A stretch of 5,511 nt of DNA from Bacteroidia bacterium (GTDB lineage: Bacteria; Bacteroidota; Bacteroidia; Chitinophagales; Saprospiraceae): contig JAUIIF010000343.1 of NCBI GenBank assembly GCA_030431945.1, positions 1 through 5,511 on the forward strand, read 5' to 3'. Made by a program: the position numbers and the translations under genes. Positions 1-5,420 of this stretch are shown here, in pieces. Positions within the stretch are counted from its first letter, which is position 1. Each line of letters opens with the position of its first letter. The notes beneath the pieces are model-generated. The model saw nothing but the letters and a program-made list of their open reading frames with translations, was not told the DNA's origin and did no database searches.

Positions 1-690
1 GATTTGCCTGCTGACCCGCTTGCCAGCGTCGATGCTGACGGCTTCGCCGGGGGTGAGGACGTATTCAGCAGTGCTGCCGGTAAAGCTTACCCGGACCTTC
101 CCTTCCGTACAGTAGACCGACATGGAATCACGCCGGCTGTAGACATTAAAGGCGGTGCCGACCACCGTCACCTGCCCCAGTTCGGTGTCAACGACGAAAG
201 GAACGGCTGATTTTTGCACCTCAAAAAAGGCTTCGCCCGCAAGTCGGGCCCGGCGGGTCGTGTCGTCCGGCACAAAAGCGAAGGTAGTGGCATCGTTGAG
301 CCGGACGGAAGAGTTGTCCGAAAGGCGCGTGGCCAGCAGGTCTTCCCCCGCGCCGGTGGTGAAGTTTTCGGCCGTCGGGCGCAGCAGGAACCAGGCGGTG
401 AGGAGGAGCGCAACGGCTGCCGCAGCACCGTACCAGAGGCGCAGGCTTCTGGTGGGGCGCGGACGCAGGGGCAAGGTTGGGGTTTCCGGAGCGGAGCGTG
501 CCTTGCGGAGATTTTCGTAGGCCGCGTCTGCATCGAACGCGGGCGGCTGCAGGCGGTCTACGTTGCTGAGCAGCCGTTGGTAGTCCTTGAATTCAGGTCG
601 CTGGCGCAGCTCGGCTTCCTCCTCCGGGCGCAGCTCCCCGCTGAGCCAGCGGGCGAGAAGGGTGTCGTCATGATAAGATGGTGTAGCCAT
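1..690 (-). CDS. FecR-family anti-sigma factor, 3' end cut off by the window
   Basis: The minus-strand reading frame runs open from an ATG at 690 to the window edge, giving the first 230 residues. Residues 10-45 form a short helical cytosolic part (LARWLSGEL, then Glu/Arg-rich), the usual sigma-binding segment. Residues 85-103 are a single membrane helix preceded by Arg-rich residues, so the rest should be periplasmic. Residues about 112-205 match the FecR domain, with hallmark strings GEAFFEV, PFVVDT, VVGTAFNVYSR and EGKVRV. Bacteroidota FecR proteins usually have about 320-390 residues, so roughly 100 or more C-terminal residues, including the domain that contacts the outer-membrane transducer, lie beyond base 1. 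By family knowledge it holds or activates the sigma factor encoded just upstream, in response to a TonB-dependent transporter. The gene follows the sigma gene by 122 bases with no canonical promoter seen in the gap, so co-transcription is likely. No Shine-Dalgarno precedes the start. Confidence 0.93.
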   Translation of the reverse strand, partial: MATPSYHDDTLLARWLSGELRPEEEAELRQRPEFKDYQRLLSNVDRLQPPAFDADAAYENLRKARSAPETPTLPLRPRPTRSLRLWYGAAAAVALLLTAWFLLRPTAENFTTGAGEDLLATRLSDNSSVRLNDATTFAFVPDDTTRRARLAGEAFFEVQKSAVPFVVDTELGQVTVVGTAFNVYSRRDSMSVYCTEGKVRVSFTGSTAEYVLTPGEAVSIDAGKRVSRQI

Positions 691-812
691 GTTGAGGAAG
701 TCGTGCTCGTAAGGTTAATCCCTAAAGGTCATTTTACCCTACCAGGAAGTTAATGTTTTTTGTCGGGGGCGTACGGTAGTGCCGCCAGGTTGGTTGGTCG
801 CCTTCTGCCGCG

Positions 813-1331
813 TCAGATTCCGGCGTGCAGTTCCCGCAACGTCACCAGTGCCCGGTGCATCCGTTTTTCCACGGCTTTCTGGCTGATGTCGAGCAACTCG
901 GCGATTTCGCGGTATTTCAGTCCGTCCATCCGGTTCAGGAGGAAAACTTCACGCGCGCCGTCGGGGAGGCCGGCAATGGCGTCCTCGAGCTGTTGCTGGA
1001 ATTCTTTTTCCTCCAGTTCGTCCTGCGGAGAAGCATAGGTGGGCTCCGGCCCGGTCATCCGCCATTCGTATTTCCGGACGACCTTTTCTTTTTCTTTTTG
1101 CTTGAAAAAAATATTTTCGCCCACCCGGTAAAGCCACCCGCCGGCCTTCTCCGGCAGTACCTTGGCGCAATTCTCCCACAGGCGCAGAAAAGATTCCTGC
1201 ACGATGTCGGCAGCAATTTCTGCATTACCCGTCCGGTAATACAGGAAGTTGCGAAGCCTGGGGGCAACTTCCTGAAAAACAGCATGGTAGGTGGCTTCCT
1301 GGCAAACGCCATCCGGCTCGGTTGTTTCCAT
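813..1331 (-). CDS. ECF RNA polymerase sigma factor (FecI-like, sigma-70 family)
   Basis: This 172-residue protein has the two-domain layout and length of extracytoplasmic-function sigma factors. Sigma region 2 covers about residues 14-85, including the motif DIVQESFLRLWEN (42-54), which contributes to core RNA polymerase binding and -10 recognition, and the following GWLYRVGENIFF. An acidic linker (about 93-112) leads to region 4 (about 113-166), with LPDGAREVFLLNRMDGLKY and a helix-turn-helix YREIAELLDISQKAVEKRM (140-158) for -35 recognition. ATG at 1331 is the only start that leaves region 2 complete. The anti-sigma gene follows on the same strand, which fits the FecI/FecR arrangement of surface signalling. 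The target genes are not in view; in Bacteroidota they are commonly a SusC/SusD-type transporter downstream of fecR. An A/T tract lies 26-37 bases upstream of the start, but I cannot assign a convincing promoter. Confidence 0.95.
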   Translation of the reverse strand: METTEPDGVCQEATYHAVFQEVAPRLRNFLYYRTGNAEIAADIVQESFLRLWENCAKVLPEKAGGWLYRVGENIFFKQKEKEKVVRKYEWRMTGPEPTYASPQDELEEKEFQQQLEDAIAGLPDGAREVFLLNRMDGLKYREIAELLDISQKAVEKRMHRALVTLRELHAGI

Positions 1332-1504
1332 TTTTGCGGGGGGCTGTACGGAGTTGAAAATTTTTTTTCGAGGGGGAAGGTAGGGTAAAAAGAGGTTTGT
1401 GGATTGGACTTAGCGAACCGCAGCGGGAACGCAGGGTAGCTTGATCACCTACGCTGAAGACCTTCTTTGCTGCCAAAATTAACTAACCCAAAGTACCGCA
1501 AAAC

Positions 1505-1524
1505 CAACGGTAGCGGTACCGTTG
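1505..1524 (+). promoter_or_regulatory. Hairpin or operator-like inverted repeat just upstream of the lipoprotein gene
   Basis: CAACGGTA and TACCGTTG form a perfect 8-bp stem around the 4-base loop GCGG, ending 17 bases before the ATG at 1542. The inner part also contains the perfect 8-base palindrome CGGTACCG (1514-1521). It could be a leader hairpin in the lipoprotein mRNA or a binding site for a dimeric regulator. Nothing else in the sequence decides between these, and it may be chance. Confidence 0.35.
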
Positions 1525-1541
1525 CTAAAAACCTTTTTACC

Positions 1542-2447
1542 ATGTACATATTCCTAAAAAAGTCCCTGCTGTTTTTCCTGCCTTTCGCTCTCCTGCTGGC
1601 TTTTACGAGCTGTGATGAGGAGATCGCCCAGGAAGAGATCGTTCCCGAACTGGTCACCGAAGAAGAAATGCCCGAACTGCTCATTGAGGCCCTCCCGCCA
1701 GACCCGACCACTACCCAGAACGACCCGGTAGAAAGTCGCCGCCGGCCTTGTTTCCGCTTCGTCTTTCCCGTACAGGTAGCGCTGCGGAACGGAACCATCA
1801 TCACGGCTAACGATGCTGAAGACCTGCGCGCCGCCTACCGCCGTATCCGCGCCGCCGGCCTTCGTGCCAACTTCGTCTACCCCTTTGATGTACAGCTGGC
1901 CAACGGAACGGTGGTGACCGTACCTAACTTCCGTACCATTCGCCGGATTCATAACCTCTGCCGCGACGTTCGTGACGTACCGCACGAACCCTGTATTGCC
2001 ATCAACTACCCCATCGAGGTCATTTCCGGAGACAGCACCTTTACGGTCAACAACCGCCGCGAGCTGGTGGCGGCCAATCAGGCTTTCCGCCCCCGTGGTG
2101 TAGCGATTGTTTACCCGATTGACGTTACGATACTGGGTACGGACCGCGTCGTTACCGTGAACGGTGACCGGGAACTGGCCCGCCTCCGCAGCTGGTGTGT
2201 GGACCGGGGCAATGACGATGACCGCGAGCCCTGCTACGCCGTGCTGTTTCCCGTTACCCTGGAGATTGACGGCGAGGAAGTCTCCGTCGTCAGCCGTACC
2301 GACTGGCGGGAAACAGTCCGCGCTGCCGGCGAGGATGCGGACGTGAGCGTTGTCTTCCCCCTAACCATCATCAACCTGGAAACGGAAGAACAACTTTCCA
2401 TCGCTACCCTGGCGGACTGGCGTGCCGCCCGCGAAATGTGTGATTAA
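1542..2447 (+). CDS. Putative surface lipoprotein with three cysteine-bracketed double-repeat modules, function unknown
   Basis: The 301-residue precursor starts at ATG 1542, which puts a lipoprotein signal peptide (MYIFLKKS, a hydrophobic core, then FTSC) at the N-terminus; an in-frame ATG at 1467 would bury it behind 25 unsuitable residues. Cys24 would be lipidated. DEE at once after it and an acidic linker to about residue 66 resemble the export signal that takes Bacteroidota lipoproteins to the cell surface (inference). The rest holds six related repeats, each with an aromatic-Pro step (75-76, 113-114, 156-157, 191-192, 236-237, 272-273) followed by a strand, a turn often containing NG or DG, a second strand such as VVTV, and a helix. 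Repeats pair into three modules bracketed by Cys70/Cys140, Cys151/Cys219 and Cys231/Cys300. No enzyme motif is visible. Similar uncharacterised repeat proteins occur in Bacteroidota as far as I recall. The gene is divergent from the sigma gene and ends at a strong hairpin. Confidence 0.85.
   Translation: MYIFLKKSLLFFLPFALLLAFTSCDEEIAQEEIVPELVTEEEMPELLIEALPPDPTTTQNDPVESRRRPCFRFVFPVQVALRNGTIITANDAEDLRAAYRRIRAAGLRANFVYPFDVQLANGTVVTVPNFRTIRRIHNLCRDVRDVPHEPCIAINYPIEVISGDSTFTVNNRRELVAANQAFRPRGVAIVYPIDVTILGTDRVVTVNGDRELARLRSWCVDRGNDDDREPCYAVLFPVTLEIDGEEVSVVSRTDWRETVRAAGEDADVSVVFPLTIINLETEEQLSIATLADWRAAREMCD
1749..1961 (+). repeat. Protein repeat module 1 (Cys70-Cys140) of the lipoprotein
   Basis: This encodes the first double repeat. 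Half A opens with PCFRFVFPVQV and contains NGTIITAN; half B opens with ANFVYPFDVQL, contains NGTVVTV and closes at Cys140 in HNLC. The two halves share the pattern aromatic-Pro, beta strand, Asn-Gly turn, Thr/Val-rich strand, helix. The similarity is at protein level; the DNA of the modules has diverged. Confidence 0.75.
1992..2198 (+). repeat. Protein repeat module 2 (Cys151-Cys219) of the lipoprotein
   Basis: This encodes the second double repeat. Half A opens with PCIAINYPIEV and has TFTVNNRREL; half B has AIVYPIDVTI, VVTVNGDREL and ends at Cys219 in RSWC. The phrase TVN-x(2)-REL recurs in both halves, the clearest internal match in the protein. An Asp/Arg-rich linker (residues 221-229) joins it to module 3. 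Confidence 0.75.
2232..2441 (+). repeat. Protein repeat module 3 (Cys231-Cys300) of the lipoprotein
   Basis: This encodes the third double repeat. Half A opens with PCYAVLFPVTL and contains EVSVVSRTDWRE; half B has VSVVFPLTI, QLSIATLADWRA and ends at Cys300, the penultimate residue. The shared DWR motif starts the helix in both halves. The protein ends immediately after the module, so nothing follows the repeat domain. Confidence 0.75.
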
Positions 2448-2481
2448 GTAACCGCATTCCCCTGAACAGTTTTTTAAAAGG

Positions 2482-2522
2482 AACGCAGCCTGCCACCCGG
2501 TGCAGGCTGCGTTTCCATTTTT
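2482..2522. terminator. Bidirectional intrinsic terminator between convergent genes
   Basis: AACGCAGCCTGC (2482-2493) and GCAGGCTGCGTT (2502-2513) form a perfect 12-bp stem with an 8-base loop, 35 bases after the lipoprotein stop codon. On the plus strand a T-rich tail with five T's ends at 2522; on the minus strand the hairpin is followed by CCTTTT. It can therefore stop transcripts of the lipoprotein gene and back up the terminator of the SPFH gene coming from the right. Confidence 0.8.
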
Positions 2523-2534
2523 GCAGCAAAGGAA

Positions 2535-2562
2535 AGCGTGATCCGGTTTCCCGCATCACGCT
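2535..2562 (-). terminator. Likely intrinsic terminator of the SPFH gene
   Basis: AGCGTGAT (2535-2542) and ATCACGCT (2555-2562) form a perfect 8-bp stem with a 12-base loop, starting 14 bases past the SPFH stop codon. Read on the minus strand it is followed by TTCCTTT, a modest T-rich tail. Position and strand fit termination of the gene at 2577-3764. Confidence 0.6.
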
Positions 2563-2576
2563 CCCACCAGATCAAA

Positions 2577-3764
2577 CTACTGGTTCTTCTCCAGCTTCCC
2601 CATCACCTCCATCAGCATGTTCACGCCGAGGGCATCCATGGGGTTAGCGGAGCTACTGCCGTTACCACCACCGATCACGATCTGCGGCATACTGACCTTG
2701 GCCAGCTCAGCGGCTACGCCGATGCGGGTTTCCTTTTCGATCTGGGCTTTTTCCAGGGGGCTCAGGCCGGCCTGTACTTTCAGGCGGGCGACTTCCGCCG
2801 AGGCCTTGCCCTCCGCCAGTGCTTTGTCCGCCTGGAACCTGGCCTGCAGGGCCTGCTCCTTCGCTACGGCCGTTTCGGCCTGTGCCCGGATTTCCGCCTC
2901 GATCTTGGCCGCCTCTTCCGTCGCCCTTACCTCGGCTACTTTCTGGCGACCGCGCATCTCGGCCGTAAGCGCTTCCTGCTGGGCGGTGACCAGCTCCTGC
3001 TTGGCGATGGCCTCGCGGGTGCTCTGTTCCACCTTGGCCTTCAGCTTTTCGTTCACGACGCTTTCGTAATCCACCAGCGTGATGGCGACAAAGTTGGGGG
3101 CAATGTCGTACTGCTGCACGTCGCTTTTAGCGAGGATGAACGACCCGTCGGCATTGGTGCGCGGCGTGTTTTCGTAGCTCCGGATTTTTTCTCCGCTGGC
3201 GGAGTCGATCCGGATCTCCTCGTGCTGGTCAATGATGTACTGACCGTTGCGCAGCTGGAATTTGAAGGCTTCGGCCAGTTCCGACTTGCCGCCGGAGTAA
3301 TGCCGCTCCGAGTCCATCAGCTGAAAGCTGTAGTTGGCGCATTCCTTGGAGTAGTCGGCGAGGCTGGCCGCCAGGCGGCTTTGCTCACGGTAGTCCTTAT
3401 GAATGGCGAGCATCCGCTCTTCGTTGTTGGGCAGCTTCCACTTTACGGAGTAGCCCACCTGGTTGGCGTAGGTGCCGTCAGCAAACTGGCAGCGAATGGG
3501 CCCGGAGAAGTAAGAAATGTCTTCCTTACGCTTCTCCGGTCGCTCTACCTGTACCGTAACTACATCGGCGTATTGCGTCGTTTTACTGAAGAAGCCCGCC
3601 CAGTACATGCCTGGTTCGAAGCGCACAAATTCATTACCCGTAATGCCCTGAACCACCGATCGGTAGCCCTGATCATTGACTGAGAAAGGGTTGAATAAAG
3701 CCGCCGTCAATAATACTATTACCGCAGCGACAGCGAGGAGGATTTGCTTGGTGTTGACTTTCAT
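2577..3764 (-). CDS. SPFH/band 7 domain membrane protein (prohibitin/HflC-like superfamily)
   Basis: The protein has 395 residues from ATG 3764. The upstream in-frame start at 3860 would add 32 residues that hide the N-terminal anchor and would start upstream of the promoter, so I reject it. Residues 1-7 are basic, residues 8-25 form one hydrophobic helix (signal anchor), and about 30-245 form the SPFH domain, with VNDQGYRSVVQG, FEPGMYWAGFF and the strand segment NFVAITLVDYESVVN near its end. Residues about 240-345 are a long Ala/Glu/Lys/Gln-rich coiled coil, followed by a Gly/Ser-rich linker (365-373) and a short C-terminal helix with GVNMLMEVMGKL. By family knowledge such proteins form large ring or cage assemblies on a membrane and scaffold other proteins. 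Its partner is not evident: no NfeD-like or HflK/FtsH gene is adjacent. It has its own promoter and terminator, so it looks monocistronic. Confidence 0.92.
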   Translation of the reverse strand: MKVNTKQILLAVAAVIVLLTAALFNPFSVNDQGYRSVVQGITGNEFVRFEPGMYWAGFFSKTTQYADVVTVQVERPEKRKEDISYFSGPIRCQFADGTYANQVGYSVKWKLPNNEERMLAIHKDYREQSRLAASLADYSKECANYSFQLMDSERHYSGGKSELAEAFKFQLRNGQYIIDQHEEIRIDSASGEKIRSYENTPRTNADGSFILAKSDVQQYDIAPNFVAITLVDYESVVNEKLKAKVEQSTREAIAKQELVTAQQEALTAEMRGRQKVAEVRATEEAAKIEAEIRAQAETAVAKEQALQARFQADKALAEGKASAEVARLKVQAGLSPLEKAQIEKETRIGVAAELAKVSMPQIVIGGGNGSSSANPMDALGVNMLMEVMGKLEKNQ

Positions 3765-3794
3765 AACAAAGGTGTTTATAGGTTTTGTTTGACT

Positions 3795-3824
3795 TAAAGA
3801 TAGGGTCGAAAGGAATTGTGTCAA
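3795..3824 (-). promoter_or_regulatory. Bacteroidota-type promoter of the SPFH gene
   Basis: On the minus strand, TTG (3822-3824) is followed after exactly 19 bases by TATCTTTA (3795-3802), matching the Bacteroidota consensus TTG-N19-21-TAnnTTTG except in the last base. Transcription would begin near 3785-3790, giving a leader of about 20-25 bases before ATG 3764. That leader is A-rich and lacks a Shine-Dalgarno sequence. Confidence 0.6.
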
Positions 3825-3884
3825 GTGAGACTCGATAAGCCAAGGAGGGGACTCGACCAAGCTGGATGAAAGACCGATTTGCGG

Positions 3885-3924
3885 GCTGGCAGAGAGCCAG
3901 CGCCCGACCTGGCTCGCCGCCAGG
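3885..3924. repeat. Overlapping inverted repeats that allow two alternative foldings
   Basis: Four TGGC/GCCA arms alternate. GCTGGC (3885-3890) pairs with GCCAGC (3896-3901), and CCTGGC (3908-3913) with GCCAGG (3919-3924), each around a 5-base loop. Alternatively GAGCCAG (3894-3900) pairs with CTGGCTC (3909-3915), which excludes both. The element lies between the divergent SPFH gene and the gene at 3993. It may be a leader RNA switch, a protein-binding site, or chance in GC-rich DNA. Confidence 0.35.
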
Positions 3925-3951
3925 GTATTTCCTGCCTGCTGCTTTTATCCT

Positions 3952-3959
3952 TACCTTGC
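3952..3959 (+). promoter_or_regulatory. Weak candidate -7 box for the gene at 3993
   Basis: TACCTTGC on the plus strand resembles the Bacteroidota -7 element TAnnTTTG with one T missing and sits 33 bases before ATG 3993. There is no clean TTG at the expected distance, only a TTT/TTC near 3928-3931. It is the best promoter candidate for the gene but is not well supported. Confidence 0.3.
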
Positions 3960-3992
3960 ACCTGCGTCCGCGCCCCAATAGACCACGCCCGT

Positions 3993-5420
3993 ATGAAACA
4001 AAGCCGCCAACTGCTAGAAACTGACCAGAAAGCCCTGGAAATCAACCTTAATCCTAAGGTGTACGGCACCTTTGCGGAAATCGGGGCCGGGCAGGAAGTA
4101 GCCCGCTACTTCTTCCAGGTGGGGGCGGCGGCCGGTACGATCGCGAAGACGATGAGCGCCTACGATAAGGTGTATTCCGATCAGATCTACGGGGTGGAGC
4201 CTACCGGTCGCTACGTCTGCGAAAGCCGCATCCATAAGATGCTGGACCACGAGTACGAGCTGATGGTGGACCGCCTGCGGCACGACCGGCCGGACACCAA
4301 CTTCTTCGTCTTTGCCGACACGATTGCCGCCATCAACTACTCCCGTACCATCCCGGGAAATGGCTGGATGGGCCTGCGCTTTCAGCTCGACCCCGCCTCC
4401 AGCCAGCACAACGACCTGCTGCTGCACGTGCGGATGCTGGACAATGACAACCAGCTGCAGCAACAAGCCATCGGGATCCTGGGCGTAAACATGATCTACG
4501 CCGTTTACCATTACTACGATGACCCGGAAACCCTGGTCCTGAGCCTGCTCGACGGCCTTAAGGGGCGGATTTCGATCGATATGATCGTCCTGGAAGGACA
4601 TAACTTCAGTGTGGATAACCGCCTGCTGAGTTTGTGGCTCGTGAAGCACGGCCTGACGAACATCACCATGTTTGACCCGCGGGGCCGCTCTATCCACCCG
4701 AGTGAATTTCTTTACCGGAAATCGGTGATGGTTGTCCGGGGAAGCTTCCGGCCGATCACGCTCGTCAACGAGGATATGCTGAAAGCCGGCTACCACCAAT
4801 TCCGGGAGTCGGAAGGAATTGATCCGGCTAAAAGCTTTTTGTTGACGGAGCTGACCCTCGATAACCTGCAGGCGAGTGCGGAGCTGAACGAGCGCGATTT
4901 CCTGCACCGGGCCACGCTGCTGAATGCCCTGGGGCAGACGGTTGTCATCTCCAATTACGGCCGGTATTCCGACCTGATCAATTACCTGAGCCTTTATAAA
5001 GTTAGCCCGGTCGGTATCGTCCTGGGCGTAAACGAGTTGCTCCAACTCATCTCCCAGCGGTACCTGGACAATCAGGATGGCCGGCTGCTGGCCGCCTTTG
5101 GCGAAATTTTCACCCGCAACGTCAAGCTCTACGTTTACCCCGCCCAGCAGGAGGGCTCTGCCGATCTGATGAACGCGCAGAACGTTCCCATTCCGGAAGG
5201 GGTGAAGTTCCTCTATAAGCACCTGATCGATAGCGGCCAGATTGTCGACATCGACAACTTCCACCCGGAGAACCTGCACATCTACTCCACCAACGTCCTC
5301 AATATGATCAAATCCGGCGAAGAAGGCTGGGAGCAGCTGGTGCCGGAAAAAGTGGCCGCCCTGATCAAGGAAAGGAATCTCTTTGAGTACCCGAGTGAGA
5401 AGCTGTCGTTTGAGTATTAG
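3993..5420 (+). CDS. Conserved 475-residue cytosolic-looking protein of unknown function
   Basis: I chose ATG 3993 because family members begin near a LLETDQKALEINLNPKVYG-type motif (here residues 7-25); the in-frame start at 3879 would add 38 low-complexity residues. The protein has no signal peptide and no membrane helix. Motifs that look strongly conserved are GTFAEIGAGQEVARYFFQVG (25-44), AGTIAKTMSAYDK (47-59), GRYVCESR (72-79), MLDHEYEL (83-90), FADTIAAINY (107-116), GILGVNMIY (161-169), DNRLLSLWLVKHGL (208-221) and VMVVRGSFRPITLVN (245-259). From memory, homologues are common in Bacteroidota and often named 'TonB-dependent receptor' or 'nicotinate-nucleotide adenylyltransferase'. Neither fits: there is no signal sequence, plug or barrel, and I see no nucleotidyltransferase HxGH motif. 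Its length is complete for what I recall of the family. It is divergent from the SPFH gene; no operon partner is visible within the window. Confidence 0.85.
   Translation: MKQSRQLLETDQKALEINLNPKVYGTFAEIGAGQEVARYFFQVGAAAGTIAKTMSAYDKVYSDQIYGVEPTGRYVCESRIHKMLDHEYELMVDRLRHDRPDTNFFVFADTIAAINYSRTIPGNGWMGLRFQLDPASSQHNDLLLHVRMLDNDNQLQQQAIGILGVNMIYAVYHYYDDPETLVLSLLDGLKGRISIDMIVLEGHNFSVDNRLLSLWLVKHGLTNITMFDPRGRSIHPSEFLYRKSVMVVRGSFRPITLVNEDMLKAGYHQFRESEGIDPAKSFLLTELTLDNLQASAELNERDFLHRATLLNALGQTVVISNYGRYSDLINYLSLYKVSPVGIVLGVNELLQLISQRYLDNQDGRLLAAFGEIFTRNVKLYVYPAQQEGSADLMNAQNVPIPEGVKFLYKHLIDSGQIVDIDNFHPENLHIYSTNVLNMIKSGEEGWEQLVPEKVAALIKERNLFEYPSEKLSFEY

Noticed and set aside
214..753. A 179-codon plus-strand open frame opposite the fecR-like gene
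   Set aside because: The minus strand encodes unmistakable FecR motifs over the same bases, so this is a shadow frame.
1357..1368. A4T8 tract upstream of the sigma gene, considered as a terminator tail
   Set aside because: No stem-loop precedes it on either strand, so it is at most an A/T-rich leader or upstream element.
732..1390. A 12-base sequence GGTAGGGTAAAA found twice in inverted orientation (732-743 minus, 1379-1390 plus), flanking the sigma gene
   Set aside because: About one or two such 12-base matches are expected by chance in 5.5 kb, there are no target duplications or flanking symmetry, and the copies face opposite ways relative to the genes.
1467..1541. In-frame upstream ATG for the lipoprotein
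   Set aside because: It would add 25 polar residues before the signal peptide and destroy lipoprotein processing. ATG 1542 gives a normal signal.
2538..3683. A 381-codon open frame on the plus strand
   Set aside because: It is antisense to the SPFH gene, whose domain layout, promoter and terminator are all coherent. The antisense product has no family features.
3765..3860. In-frame upstream start for the SPFH protein
   Set aside because: The extra 32 residues precede the basic N-terminus and membrane anchor, and the start lies upstream of the likely promoter at 3795-3824.
3879..3992. In-frame upstream start for the conserved 475-residue protein
   Set aside because: The added 38 residues cover the inverted repeats and the candidate promoter, and the conserved part begins only after ATG 3993. 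The Leu/Cys-rich stretch in it is not a convincing signal peptide.
4014..5279. A 421-codon open frame on the minus strand
   Set aside because: It lies fully antisense to the conserved 475-residue protein, its product shows no recognisable motifs, and it is rich in Val/Gln/Asp as expected from the reverse frame of a GC-rich gene.
3993..5420. Annotation as TonB-dependent receptor
   Set aside because: At 475 residues with no signal peptide, no plug domain and no barrel-like strands, it cannot be an outer-membrane receptor.
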